Below, in pieces: positions 14,447-22,717 of a DNA stretch of 49,796 nucleotides. Location of the stretch: the NCBI GenBank assembly GCA_021770245.1, contig JAETRI010000047.1:1-49796 (forward strand). Direction: 5' to 3'. The stretch's first letter is position 1; the number at the start of each line of letters is the position of its first letter. The translations under genes were made by a program, and so were the position numbers. Source of the DNA: Lachnospiraceae bacterium. GTDB lineage: Bacteria; Bacillota; Clostridia; Lachnospirales; Lachnospiraceae. The notes beneath the pieces are model-generated. The model was not told the origin of the DNA. It did not search any database and worked only from the letters and a program-made list of their open reading frames with translations.

Positions 14447-15913
14447 TCAAAGGATCCCCCGAAGCCGCCGCACCCCTTCCCGTATCGCTTCCCTGTCCAG
14501 GCCTCCGTATCCCAAAAGCAGGGTAGCGGCGCTTTTCCCTTCCTTTTTTCCCGCCGGCGTCAACGCCGCCTCATCCATTCCGTAAATCCGTACCCCTTCC
14601 TGTGCGGCCCGCCGGATGAGTTCCTCCTCCTGTGCCGCGCCGCGGGAAGTCAAGAGCACGTGCAGCCCCGCGTATTCCCCGGAAAGACGGTATTTTGTGA
14701 GCAGAGGCTTCAATTCCTCCAGCAGAAGGTCATGCTTCTCCTTATACAGTTTACGCATTTTATTCAAATGCCTCTCAAAGGCGCCGCTGCGGATGAATTC
14801 GTCCAGAATCGTCTGGTCAATCCTGGAAACGGTGGAGGAAAAAAAAGCGCAGTTTTTCTCGTACCGTTCCAGAAGCCTGGGAGGGAGGACCATAAAACTG
14901 ATCCGGATGGCCGGGGCAATGGACTTGGAGAATGTCCCCACATAAATCACCCGGCCCTCCCTGTCCGAGGCCTGTAGGGAGGGGATCGGTTTCCCCCTGT
15001 AACGGAATTCGCTGTCATAGTCGTCCTCGATCAGATATCTTCCCTCCGCCCCGCCGGCCCACTTTAGAAGCTCCATCCTGCGTCCTATGGGCATGATCGT
15101 TCCCGTGGGATACTGCCTGGACGGCATGCAGTAGGCCACGTTGGCCCCCGATTCCTTCAGGCTGTCCACCCGCATCCCGTTTGCGTCCGAGGCAACGACC
15201 GCCGTTTTGGCGGCAAAGGAGGAAAAAATCCGCCATGCACGCCGGTAGGACGGATTTTCAAAAGCCACGCAGATATTTCTCCCCAGAATATGCTGCAGAA
15301 GCAGGAGCAGATAATCGTTTCCCGCGCCCACGATAATCTGCTCCGGAGAGGCGTTCACCCCCCGGGAGGAATGCAGATAGCGGCAGATGGTGAGCCGCAG
15401 CCCCGCATCCCCCTTGGATTGCCCCAGGGAAAACAGCTCCTTCCTGTCATCGTTCAGCGTTTCCCTGGTGATCCGTCTCCACGTTCCGAAGGGGAACGCG
15501 TTCATGTCGATGGCGTTGGGCGAAAAATCGATTTCACAGCTTCTTCCCGTACCGCTCTCCCGGCCGCATCGTCCCAAAAAAGCAGCCGACGGTTGGGTAC
15601 GGCTCCCCGCGTCATCTTCCTCCTGCCCCGGTTCCTCCGGCTGCACGCATAGCCGATACAGTTCTTCCGCCCGGCAGATATAATACCCCTTATAGGGGAC
15701 GGATTCGATATATCCCTCCGACAGCAGCTGGTCATAGGCCAGCTCCACCGTGCTGCGGGAAACCTGAAGATATCCCGCCAGAGAACGCGTGGAGGGAAGC
15801 TTCTCGCCGTCGAGAAGCTTCCCCCCCTTTATCTCATCCCTGATATATTCATAGATCTGCTCATACAGATGTTTATCCTTCCCGTCCGTAAGATGGACCG
15901 CCAGATCGTTCAT
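14447..15913 (-). CDS. MocR-family transcriptional regulator (GntR helix-turn-helix plus aminotransferase domain)
   Basis: A 488-residue PLP-binding regulator. An N-terminal GntR-type winged helix (LYEQIYEYIRDEIKGGKL, LPSTRSLAGYLQVSRSTVELAYDQL) is joined to a class I aminotransferase-like domain. In the latter GTFSKSIAP carries the predicted PLP Lys, and EDDYDSEFRY is the usual MocR block. MocR proteins control vitamin B6, GABA, taurine or ectoine genes; none of these is adjacent, so the target is unknown. The start has GGGAG 6-7 nt upstream, supplied by a hairpin repeat. The gene lies just after glnS on the same strand. Confidence 0.92.
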   Translation of the reverse strand: MNDLAVHLTDGKDKHLYEQIYEYIRDEIKGGKLLDGEKLPSTRSLAGYLQVSRSTVELAYDQLLSEGYIESVPYKGYYICRAEELYRLCVQPEEPGQEEDDAGSRTQPSAAFLGRCGRESGTGRSCEIDFSPNAIDMNAFPFGTWRRITRETLNDDRKELFSLGQSKGDAGLRLTICRYLHSSRGVNASPEQIIVGAGNDYLLLLLQHILGRNICVAFENPSYRRAWRIFSSFAAKTAVVASDANGMRVDSLKESGANVAYCMPSRQYPTGTIMPIGRRMELLKWAGGAEGRYLIEDDYDSEFRYRGKPIPSLQASDREGRVIYVGTFSKSIAPAIRISFMVLPPRLLERYEKNCAFFSSTVSRIDQTILDEFIRSGAFERHLNKMRKLYKEKHDLLLEELKPLLTKYRLSGEYAGLHVLLTSRGAAQEEELIRRAAQEGVRIYGMDEAALTPAGKKEGKSAATLLLGYGGLDREAIREGVRRLRGIL

Positions 15914-15985
15914 GTTTTTGCTCCCCTCTGCGCGCTTTTGCGCGCATTCTATTCAGGGAAGTTGAAAGCGTCTTTCTTTCAACTT
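15914..15985 (-). repeat. Hairpin plus Shine-Dalgarno cassette before mocR
   Basis: Read on the minus strand: hairpin with arms AAGTTGAAAG and CTTTCAACTT (15959-15985), CCCTGAATAGAAT, hairpin GCGCGC-AAAA-GCGCGC (15930-15945), then AGAGGGGAGCAAAAAC and the mocR ATG. Confidence 0.8.
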
Positions 15986-15995
15986 TGTTCACCTC

Positions 15996-17684
15996 TTATT
16001 TCGGCAGCCGGAAAGAGCTTTTCAGCGATACGATCCGGTTAAATACGGGAACGCCGGGAACGGAATCCTTATAATCCGCGCAGAAGAAGCCCTGCCGCAC
16101 GAACTGGAAGCTCTCTCCGGGCTTTGCCTCCTTCAGGGAAGGTTCCAGATAGCACTTCTTCACCACAAGGGAGTTGGGATTCAGGTTCAGGCTGCCGTCC
16201 TCGTTATACACGCCCTTTTCTTCGTCAATAATATTTTCATACAGACGCACCACGGCCTCAAAGGCTTCCGCCGCTTTCACCCAATGGATGGTGCCTTTCA
16301 CCTTACGGGCCGAAAAGCCGCTCCCCGACTTGGTCTGCGGATCGTAAGTGCAGTGCACCACGGTCACGTTCCCGTCTTCATCCTTCTCAAAACCGGTGCA
16401 GGTCACAAAATAAGCGTTCATCAGGCGTACTTCATTCCCCGGGAACAGGCGGAAGTACTTCTTCGGAGGCTCCTCCATAAAGTCTTCCCTCTCGATATAC
16501 AGTTCCCTCCCGAAGGGAATCCTGCGGCTCCCCAGCGCTTCGTTCTCCAAATTATTGGGGGCCTCCAGCCATTCGGTTTCTCCCTCCGGATAGTTGTCGA
16601 TCACCAGTTTAACGGGATCCAGTACGGCCATCACCCTGGGACGCTTCAGCTTCAGATCTTCCCGGATACAATACTCCAGCATGGCATAATCCACGGAGGA
16701 ATTGCTCTTGGATACGCCGCACAGATCCACGAACATTTGAATGGACTCCGGCGTAAATCCACGCCTCCTCAGAGCCGCCACGGACACCAGCCTGGGATCG
16801 TCCCAGCCGTCCACGATCCCTTCCTCCACCAGCTTCTTGATATACCGCTTCCCCGTGACCACATTGGTTAAATACATCTTCGCGAATTCGATCTGCTTCG
16901 GCGGACGGGGATATTCCAGTTCCCGCACCACCCAATCGTACAGGGGACGGTGATCCTCAAATTCCAGCGTACAGATGGAATGGGTAATCCCCTCTATGGC
17001 ATCCTCAATGGGATGGGCAAAATCGTACATCGGATAGATGCACCAGGTATCCCCCGTATTATGATGGCTCATATGGGCTACGCGGTAGATCACCGGGTCG
17101 CGCATGTTCATGTTGGGAGAGGCCATATCGATCCTGGCCCGGAGCACCTTTTCTCCGTCCCGATAGATACCCTTTTTCATATTTTCAAACAGCTCCAGGT
17201 TTTCTTCCACGCTCCTCTTACTGCCCGGATCTTCCCTGCCCGGTTCGGTAAGCGTCCCGCGGTACTCCCTGATCTGTTCCGCGTCCAGATCGGAGACATA
17301 TGCCTTTCCCTTACGGATCAGCTTCACGGCCGCCTCATACATCTGTCCGAAATAGTCGGAGGCAAAAAACAGCCTGTCCTCCCACTGCGCGCCCAGCCAC
17401 CTCACGTCCTCCTTGATGGATTCCACGAATTCCTGCTTCTCCTTTGTGGGATTGGTATCGTCAAAACGCAGGTTGAATTTCCCTCCGTACTGCTTGGCGA
17501 GCCCCGCATTCAGAAGGATGCTTTTGGCATGTCCGATATGCAGATATCCGTTAGGCTCCGGTGGAAAACGGGTATGGACGGTATCATACACTCCTTCCGC
17601 CAAATCCCTGTCTATGATCTGTTCGATGAAATTCCTGGATACCTTCTCCGTATTTTCTGCCTTTTCCAGTGCTTCTGCGCTCAT
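15996..17684 (-). CDS. glnS: Glutaminyl-tRNA synthetase
   Basis: Class I synthetase that charges tRNA-Gln directly. Over 562 residues it shows [15 protein letters not shown] (HIGH motif), [24 protein letters not shown]-like [18 protein letters not shown] and the C-terminal anticodon-binding beta barrels ([17 protein letters not shown]). The second class I motif reads VVTGKR where the E. coli enzyme has VMSKR. With GlnRS present, the GatCAB in this window is probably needed for Asn-tRNA rather than Gln-tRNA. The ATG is preceded by GGGAGGAAAA. The upstream spacer has a possible promoter (TTGCGC, 17 bp, TAAGAT). The gene precedes mocR on the same strand. Confidence 0.95.
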   Translation of the reverse strand: MSAEALEKAENTEKVSRNFIEQIIDRDLAEGVYDTVHTRFPPEPNGYLHIGHAKSILLNAGLAKQYGGKFNLRFDDTNPTKEKQEFVESIKEDVRWLGAQWEDRLFFASDYFGQMYEAAVKLIRKGKAYVSDLDAEQIREYRGTLTEPGREDPGSKRSVEENLELFENMKKGIYRDGEKVLRARIDMASPNMNMRDPVIYRVAHMSHHNTGDTWCIYPMYDFAHPIEDAIEGITHSICTLEFEDHRPLYDWVVRELEYPRPPKQIEFAKMYLTNVVTGKRYIKKLVEEGIVDGWDDPRLVSVAALRRRGFTPESIQMFVDLCGVSKSNSSVDYAMLEYCIREDLKLKRPRVMAVLDPVKLVIDNYPEGETEWLEAPNNLENEALGSRRIPFGRELYIEREDFMEEPPKKYFRLFPGNEVRLMNAYFVTCTGFEKDEDGNVTVVHCTYDPQTKSGSGFSARKVKGTIHWVKAAEAFEAVVRLYENIIDEEKGVYNEDGSLNLNPNSLVVKKCYLEPSLKEAKPGESFQFVRQGFFCADYKDSVPGVPVFNRIVSLKSSFRLPK

Positions 17685-17918
17685 GAATGGATTTTCCTCC
17701 CTTGAACCGATTAATTTGGTGTCTGAACCGTTACTTCATCTTATCATAAGAATCCAAAATGCGCAAACTTTTCGTGGTATTTCCGAAAGCCGAGTGATAT
17801 AATGATAGCAGCCCGGTTAATAACAGCATTTCGGATACCGGACGGACATATGCACCGGGACGGACGGCGGACTGCCTGTCCGGGCCCGAAGCGTCAAATC
17901 ATTTTGATCAGGAGGTCA
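17685..17918. other. Divergent spacer between glnS and the DUF975 gene
   Basis: No gene. The glnS promoter should lie here on the minus strand, and TATAAT near 17798 on the plus strand is a possible -10 box for the DUF975 transcript. The repeat-rich leader of that gene begins at 17919. Confidence 0.35.
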
Positions 17919-17954
17919 GTGTGAAAAATAAGCCTGATGGCTTATTTTTCACAC
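17919..17954 (+). repeat. Perfect 16-bp-arm palindrome (GTGTGAAAAA family)
   Basis: GTGTGAAAAATAAGCC and its exact complement are separated by TGAT. Related hairpins with arms GGTTGAAAAA or GGATGAAAAA occur at 19238, 40453, 40556 and 49426. Here and at 40453 it lies 11-12 bp upstream of an 89-bp element. Confidence 0.85.
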
Positions 17955-17983
17955 GGCTATTTGCGCCGGAGCGTCGCAAATAG
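17921..17983 (+). CDS. Possible 20-residue leader peptide encoded in the repeat leader
   Basis: AGGAGGT at 17910-17916 precedes a GTG codon at 17921 that opens a frame of 20 codons ending TAG at 17981-17983 (peptide begins VKNKPDGLFF). It spans the palindrome and the first 18 bases of element B2. Translation of it would change folding of the element that carries the ribosome site of the DUF975 gene. Chance occurrence within palindromic DNA is quite possible. Confidence 0.3.
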   Translation: MKNKPDGLFFTRLFAPERRK

Positions 17984-18054
17984 CTTTGATGGCAGATGAG
18001 AATTCGCATACGCGAATTCTCATCGCCTCGTCGCGTAAACGCTCCAGAATGGAG
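17966..18054 (+). repeat. 89-bp start-codon element, copy B2
   Basis: Begins CCGGAGCGTCGC, has an inner hairpin with arms GATGAGAATTCG and CGAATTCTCATC and ends ACGCTCCAGAATGGAG. The GGAG is the ribosome binding site of the DUF975 gene, with the ATG exactly 6 nt later. Confidence 0.85.
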
Positions 18055-18060
18055 ATTAAA

Positions 18061-19077
18061 ATGGATCGATTACAACTGAAAACGGATGCGAAGGCTGCCA
18101 TGCAGCAGACAAGTCCCCATCCTGCACTCGTTACCCTCGTCTATGTAGTGGTGATTTTTGCCGTGGAAATGATCGTTTCCCTGATATCCGGTTTTTCCTC
18201 ACTTTTTTCCATGCTGGCCTATGATTCTTCCGCTGCTGCCGCCATGGCCGCCGGAATGGCCGTCCCTACCGCCCTGCTTTCCCTGGCCGTTTCCATGGTG
18301 ATGTCGGTTCTAAAGCTCGGGTATACCGGCTACTGTCTGCGCGTCATTAACCGGCATCCGGCCGGTATCGGCGATCTTTTCGGATACGCCAGATATTTCC
18401 TGAAGGCTTGGGGGCTCACACTCGTCATGGGATTTTTCGTTTTCCTCTGGTCCCTTCTTCTCTATATTCCGGGAATCATCGCCATGTACCGTTATTCCAT
18501 GGCGTATTATATCCTGGCGGAGGATCCCGAGAAGGGGATCATGGACTGCATTCGGGAAAGCAAGGCCATGATGATCGGCCACAAGCTGGATAAATTTGTA
18601 CTGGATCTTTCTTTTATTTTATGGATTCTGCTCGTCTGCGTTACCTGCGGGATTGCCGCCCTGTACGTAAGCCCTTATATGGGGATTACGGAGGCTGCTT
18701 TCTATAACAGCCTAAAATACGGATATGGAAGCTATCAGCCAGGCTACGGAGCGGGAGGTTATCAGCAGGGCTGTCAGCCGAATTTCCAGCAGGGAGGTTA
18801 TCAGCAGGCCTATGATCCCAATGCACCGCAGGGAGGTTATCAACAGGCTTATGATCCCAATTACCGGCAGGGAGGCTATCAGCAGGCTTATGATCCCAAT
18901 TACCAGCAGGCCTACGGCGCCAATGCGTCACAGAATACCTACCAACAGTATGATTCCGGTTCGGCGCAGGATCCCTATCAGCAGTCTGGTCCCGGTACGG
19001 CAGGGAATTCGTATCAGCCAAATTATGATGCCGGTCAGGGGGACAGCTTCCGTCCGAATAACGGCGGCGGTATCTGA
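18061..19077 (+). CDS. DUF975-family membrane protein with Gln/Tyr-rich repeat tail
   Basis: Integral membrane protein, function unknown. The first about 220 of 338 residues hold several membrane segments and the DUF975 pattern (YTGYCLRVINRHPAGIGDLF, then IPGIIAMYRYSMAYYILAEDP, then IRESKAMMIGHK). The last about 115 residues are Gly/Gln/Tyr/Pro-rich, with three to four near-copies of GGYQQAYDPNxxQ, and look disordered and prion-like. ATG 18061 is set by GGAG 6 nt upstream in element B2; the longer open frame from 17986 is repeat-derived. The gene stands alone before the M23/bactofilin pair. Confidence 0.8.
   Translation: MDRLQLKTDAKAAMQQTSPHPALVTLVYVVVIFAVEMIVSLISGFSSLFSMLAYDSSAAAAMAAGMAVPTALLSLAVSMVMSVLKLGYTGYCLRVINRHPAGIGDLFGYARYFLKAWGLTLVMGFFVFLWSLLLYIPGIIAMYRYSMAYYILAEDPEKGIMDCIRESKAMMIGHKLDKFVLDLSFILWILLVCVTCGIAALYVSPYMGITEAAFYNSLKYGYGSYQPGYGAGGYQQGCQPNFQQGGYQQAYDPNAPQGGYQQAYDPNYRQGGYQQAYDPNYQQAYGANASQNTYQQYDSGSAQDPYQQSGPGTAGNSYQPNYDAGQGDSFRPNNGGGI
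18772..18930 (+). repeat. In-gene tandem repeat of about 39 bp
   Basis: Near-identical units encoding GGYQQAYDPNxxQ lie in the 3' part of the DUF975 gene. Three units are close copies and a diverged unit precedes them. Slippage here would change the length of the tail without breaking the frame. Confidence 0.8.
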
Positions 19078-19385
19078 ATATTCGAGGTATTTCGGCAGGT
19101 TCTATCCGGCCCGCCCGTCAGGAAGCTTCTTCCGTTTTTCGGCGCGTATGCGCGTCAGTCGAAAAATATGCCCGAAAATCCAGAAAATATATGTTGGTTT
19201 TGTATTTCTAATATGGTATGATTAAAAAAGAAGCTCAGGATGAAAAATGGCCGGACCGCCATTTTTCATCCGAAAATTTACGCCCGCCGCAGCGCGCAGA
19301 CGGGGAGGCAGAGGTGCAGGATTTTTTCGATTCTTCCTCCTCCCCGATCGATACGCGCGCTAAAGCGTGCAGACGGAGGCCATAG
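19078..19385 (+). other. Leader of the M23/bactofilin operon with promoter and hairpin repeats
   Basis: No gene. It contains a promoter at 19194-19222, a hairpin with arms GGATGAAAAATGGC/CCATTTTTCATCC at 19238-19271 and a GCGCGC-TAAA-GCGTGC hairpin at 19355-19370, followed by AGACGGAGG and the ATG at 19386. This is the plus-strand counterpart of the minus-strand hairpin cassettes. Confidence 0.6.
19194..19222 (+). promoter_or_regulatory. Promoter of the M23/bactofilin operon
   Basis: -35 TTGGTT (19194-19199), 17-bp spacer, -10 TATGAT (19217-19222) in AT-rich context. A hairpin repeat lies right behind it. Confidence 0.55.
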
Positions 19386-20117
19386 ATGAATAATCAAAGG
19401 CATAAGCGGGAAGAGTCCTTCTCCGTGTTCCTGGTTTCCAACCTGGGCCGGAGCAGCCGGCAGTTCCACATCACGCTTTTTTCCATTCGCCTGGCTGCCT
19501 TCGTACTGTTCCTCATCTGCACTGCAGTAGGCTTTCTGATCTATATGTGCATCTATGCACGCGGGACACAAAGCAGGCTGCGCGCACAGCTCGCCGAACA
19601 GGAACAGCTGATCTGCGAAATCGAAGAACAGCGTGATGCCCTAAACAGCGAGAAGATGACTCTCACTGCAGAAAATGAAGCCCTGCGCCAGAATACGGCA
19701 GACACCCCTGCCACAAAGCCGGCCCAGGGAACTCCGGCGGAAACAGCAGCCGCCTTTCCCAGCCGCTATCCTTCCTATGGAGCAGGTGTTCTGCAATCCA
19801 GTTATTCCGAAGAGGAGCCCTATCTTTCCATTAACACCTATACCGGAGGCAACATCATCGCGGCAGGAAGCGGTACGGTTCTGCGCGTCACTTCCGACGA
19901 TACTTACCCGCACATCATAGAACTGGAGCACGGAAACGGATATGTCACCCGTTATCTGTGCCGCCAGGAGGCCGAATTACGGGTGGTGGAAGGCGCACGG
20001 GTTCAGGCAGGGGATATCCTGCTCACCATCACAAAAGACGATACCCGGCTGGATTACCAAATCCTCTATGAAGGGGAGAACGTGGATCCACTTGATATTA
20101 TTGATGCAAAAGGATAA
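19386..20117 (+). CDS. Membrane-anchored M23/LytM-like protein with degenerate active site
   Basis: Cell-envelope protein of 243 residues: a cytoplasmic N-terminus, one membrane helix near 33-57, a coiled-coil stretch (about 60-100), a Pro/Ala/Thr linker and a C-terminal LytM (peptidase M23) domain. The domain keeps HGNGYVTRY and the GARVQAGD turn. The zinc-binding HxH (usually HLHFE) reads RLDYQ and the earlier His/Asp ligands are not evident, so it is probably not a peptidase but a scaffold or regulator of one. GGAGG precedes the ATG. It is followed after 13 nt by a bactofilin gene, a pairing known from other bacteria in which bactofilins position M23 enzymes to shape the wall. Confidence 0.85.
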   Translation: MNNQRHKREESFSVFLVSNLGRSSRQFHITLFSIRLAAFVLFLICTAVGFLIYMCIYARGTQSRLRAQLAEQEQLICEIEEQRDALNSEKMTLTAENEALRQNTADTPATKPAQGTPAETAAAFPSRYPSYGAGVLQSSYSEEEPYLSINTYTGGNIIAAGSGTVLRVTSDDTYPHIIELEHGNGYVTRYLCRQEAELRVVEGARVQAGDILLTITKDDTRLDYQILYEGENVDPLDIIDAKG

Positions 20118-20130
20118 AGGAGGATGTATC

Positions 20131-20565
20131 ATGTTAGGAAAAACAAAGACCTCGGCTCCCGTGGTAGAAGCGCCGGCAAAGGTCGGCACGATCATCGGCC
20201 CCGGGGCCATCATCAACGGTAACCTTACCGCGCCGGAACCCGTACGCCTGGACGGCACCATGAACGGGGATATCTCATGTGAAAAGAATCTGGTGCTCGG
20301 TCCCGAAGGACAACTTAAGGGAAATATCAACGCACAGAACGTGATCATTTCCGGAAAAGTGGACGGGGATATCATGGTCCGCGGCAAACTGGAGCTCCTG
20401 TCCACCGGACGGGTGGTGGGCAACATCACTGCCAGATCTCTCGTGATCGACGAAGATGCCTTCTTCGACGGACGATGCACCATGTCTTCCTCCCAGGCTG
20501 CTTCCTCTTCCTACATAGACGGCCCCACAGGCGACGGAGAAGACGATGCGGACGACGAATTCTGA
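20131..20565 (+). CDS. Bactofilin (polymer-forming cytoskeletal protein)
   Basis: A 144-residue bactofilin (DUF583). The central part, about 22-110, is a right-handed beta-helix with regular hydrophobic repeats (GTIIGPGAIINGNL, GDISCEKNLVLGPEGQLKG, GKVDGDIMVRGKLELL). Flanking tails are polar, and the C-terminus is Ser- and Asp/Glu-rich. Bactofilins self-assemble without nucleotide into filaments that organise wall enzymes. ATG 20131 with GGAGG upstream is the start; the long upstream frame overlaps the previous gene. It shares an operon with the degenerate M23 protein. Confidence 0.92.
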   Translation: MLGKTKTSAPVVEAPAKVGTIIGPGAIINGNLTAPEPVRLDGTMNGDISCEKNLVLGPEGQLKGNINAQNVIISGKVDGDIMVRGKLELLSTGRVVGNITARSLVIDEDAFFDGRCTMSSSQAASSSYIDGPTGDGEDDADDEF

Positions 20566-20590
20566 TTTTTGTTTCCATGCGCAGTGACGA

Positions 20591-20634
20591 ACAGACCCGC
20601 CCTCCGGAAGCTTTCCGGGAAAGGGCGGGTCTGT
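20591..20634 (+). terminator. Terminator after the bactofilin gene
   Basis: ACAGACCCGCCCT pairs with AGGGCGGGTCTGT, with a smaller GGAAG/CTTTCC loop inside, followed by TTTATAT. It lies between convergent genes. Confidence 0.85.
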
Positions 20635-20651
20635 TTATATGGCAAAGACAT

Positions 20652-20716
20652 GGTCCTGCGGCCTGCTGCGCCGGTTCCGGTCAGGATGCCGTCCGGGCGC
20701 AGCAGGCCGCAGGACC
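20652..20716. repeat. Long inverted repeat between convergent genes
   Basis: Arms of about 21 bp (GGTCCTGCGGCCTGCTGCGC and complement) enclose a 23-nt loop. It follows the bactofilin terminator and precedes the 3' end of the AICAR transformylase gene on the other strand. It could serve as that gene's terminator, although it has no T-run. Confidence 0.7.
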
Positions 20717-20745
20717 GTTTATGCATTTTCCGTAATTGGTAGATT

Positions 20746-21924
20746 TTAATGATGGAACAGCCGGATACCGGTGAAAACCATCGCCATGCCGTACCGGTCG
20801 CAGGCCTCTATTACCGCGTCATCCCGCACGGATCCGCCGGGCTGAACGACATATTTCACACCGCTTCTGCGGGCTCGGTCAATGTTGTCGGAAAACGGGA
20901 AAAACGCATCGGAGCCCAGAGTCACGTTTTCCATTTTATCAAGCCACGCCCTCTTCTCTTCCCTGGTAAAGACGGGAGGCTTCACACGAAAGACCCGTTC
21001 CCACGCGCCGTCCGCCAAAACATCCATAGAGTCCTCACTCATGTAAACATCGATGGCGTTATCCCGATCCGCCCTGCCCAGGCCTTCCACAAACTGAAGG
21101 GAAAGCACCTTCGGAGACTGGCGCAGGAACCAGTTGTCCGCCTTGTTACCGGCCAGCCGCGTGCAATGGATCCGTGACTGCTGCCCCGCGCCTATCCCGA
21201 TAGCCTGTCCGTCCTTTACATAACATACGGAATTGGACTGGGTATATTTCAGGGTAATCAGGGCAATTTTCATATCCGTTATCGCCTCCGCCGGAATTTC
21301 CCTGTTTCCGGTCACCACATTGGAAAGCAGTTCCCCGTCGATACACAGCTCGTTTCTTCCCTGTTCAAAAGTAATGCCGTACACTTCCTTGCGTTCCAGC
21401 AAAGCCGGGCGGTAGGAGGGATCGATCTGGATTACGTTATAATTCCCCTTCTTCTTCTGTTTCAGAATCTCCAGCGCCTCCTGTGTATAGCCGGGCGCGA
21501 TTACCCCGTCCGATACCTCCCGTTTGATGAGGCGGGCGGTATCCTCATCGCACACGTCGGACAAAGCAATAAAGTCTCCGAAGGAAGACATCCGGTCCGC
21601 TCCCCTCGCCCTGGCGTAGGCACAGGCCAGCGGAGACAGTTTTCCCAGATCGTCCACCCAGTAAATCTTTGCCAGCGTATCCGAAAGGGGAAGCCCTACT
21701 GCAGCCCCTGCGGGAGAAACGTGTTTAAAAGACGTGGCTGCCGGCAGGCCGGTCGCCTCTTTTAGTTCTTTCACCAGCTGCCATCCGTTCAGGGCATCCA
21801 GAAAATTGATATAACCGGGCTTCCCGTTCAGAACGGTTACGGGCAGCTCCTTTCCGTCCTCCCTGTAGATACGGGACGGCTTCTGATTCGGGTTGCATCC
21901 GTACTTTAATTGAATTTCATTCAT
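20746..21924 (-). CDS. purH: Stand-alone AICAR transformylase (PurH transformylase domain)
   Basis: Transfers a formyl group from 10-formyl-tetrahydrofolate to AICAR, the ninth step of purine synthesis. The 392-residue protein has only the transformylase part: KYGCNPNQKPSRIY at the start, TSFKHVSPAGAA near 65 with the catalytic Lys-His, and QPGGSVRDDAVI and MVFTGIRLFHH at the end. The IMP cyclohydrolase half of normal PurH is absent and is supplied by the archaeal-type enzyme encoded directly upstream. The start follows a hairpin and AGGAGGT. The two genes are 82 nt apart on the same strand and surely form an operon. Confidence 0.93.
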   Translation of the reverse strand: MNEIQLKYGCNPNQKPSRIYREDGKELPVTVLNGKPGYINFLDALNGWQLVKELKEATGLPAATSFKHVSPAGAAVGLPLSDTLAKIYWVDDLGKLSPLACAYARARGADRMSSFGDFIALSDVCDEDTARLIKREVSDGVIAPGYTQEALEILKQKKKGNYNVIQIDPSYRPALLERKEVYGITFEQGRNELCIDGELLSNVVTGNREIPAEAITDMKIALITLKYTQSNSVCYVKDGQAIGIGAGQQSRIHCTRLAGNKADNWFLRQSPKVLSLQFVEGLGRADRDNAIDVYMSEDSMDVLADGAWERVFRVKPPVFTREEKRAWLDKMENVTLGSDAFFPFSDNIDRARRSGVKYVVQPGGSVRDDAVIEACDRYGMAMVFTGIRLFHH

Positions 21925-21965
21925 TTCTTCTCTACCTCCTGCCTATCGCAGGCAGTGCCTGCGAT
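21925..21965 (-). repeat. Hairpin plus Shine-Dalgarno before the transformylase gene
   Basis: On the minus strand GTATCGCAGGC and GCCTGCGATA form a hairpin that runs into GGCAGGAGGTAGAGAAGAA and the ATG. Position relative to the start resembles the other hairpin cassettes, though the sequence differs. Confidence 0.6.
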
Positions 21966-22006
21966 ACTGCCGCCAATAAAGAGCCTGAAGGCCTCAGGCT
22001 CATCCT

Positions 22007-22717
22007 TTACCGATTCTTATTCACAATCCTCGTTTCCCAGGAACCGTCCTCTATGTCGATAAAGCGGACAAACAGGGATACCTTGTTTTCCTCGTTCAGG
22101 CTGTTCCAGACCCTGTCCGTAAACGTATCGATGTCCCCCTCTATTTTCACGGTCTTCGGTTCTCCCTCAAAGCTGGGAAGCGGGTTCCCGTCCTGCATAT
22201 AAGTATGGATGAAATGCCCCTTCCCGGCCGCCGGGTTTTCATAGGCAAAGGTAAACCGGCTGCAGGAATCCGGACACCCGCCGTCGCTCTTCAGGATAGA
22301 CAGCGCGTAATTATAACCCTTTTCAATGTGCATAATCCCGGAAATCCTGGGCGTATAGTTGGGCGCATCCGGCTCAAATTCCCTGCTCCGCAGAGACTGT
22401 TCGAAGGTCATCTGCCGATCCATTCCCTCGTAAATCGTATCGGTCTGGTCACCGTTGGTTACGATGGTTTTGTTCCCCAGCACCCGCACCGGCGCATAGA
22501 TGATCAGGCTGGGATCCTCCATCCTGGATTCGTCAAAGGCCTGTGTACGGATCCCGTTTCCGTCCTCCACGAAGATGCGGTTCCTGCTGTTGGCGCTCCT
22601 TCCCATGATAAAATAAGCCGCTACGGCTTTTTTCCCGTCAGGCGACTTCCCGAGCACGATTCCCCGGCCCGGGTAAGCATTCCCTCTCAGCTCTTCTTCC
22701 AAAGATACCATTTTCAT
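22007..22717 (-). CDS. purO: Archaeal-type IMP cyclohydrolase (PurO family)
   Basis: Closes FAICAR to IMP, the last step of purine synthesis. The 236-residue protein matches the PurO family rather than the PurH cyclohydrolase domain: LRGNAYPGRGIVLG near the start, AYFIMGRSANSRNR, IYAPVRVLGN, and the block PNYTPRISG. It replaces the missing domain of the neighbouring transformylase. ATG 22717 has GGAGGA 4-5 nt upstream; the frame upstream of it is not conserved-looking. Archaeal-type PurO in a bacterium with a split PurH indicates old gene exchange, and it seems characteristic of this clostridial group (from memory). Confidence 0.88.
   Translation of the reverse strand: MKMVSLEEELRGNAYPGRGIVLGKSPDGKKAVAAYFIMGRSANSRNRIFVEDGNGIRTQAFDESRMEDPSLIIYAPVRVLGNKTIVTNGDQTDTIYEGMDRQMTFEQSLRSREFEPDAPNYTPRISGIMHIEKGYNYALSILKSDGGCPDSCSRFTFAYENPAAGKGHFIHTYMQDGNPLPSFEGEPKTVKIEGDIDTFTDRVWNSLNEENKVSLFVRFIDIEDGSWETRIVNKNR

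Noticed and set aside
15996-17684. GlnS annotated as glutamyl-tRNA synthetase
   Set aside because: The C-terminal two-barrel domain, the DGWDDPRL-type block and the overall length match GlnRS; the altered second signature (VVTGKR) alone does not change that.
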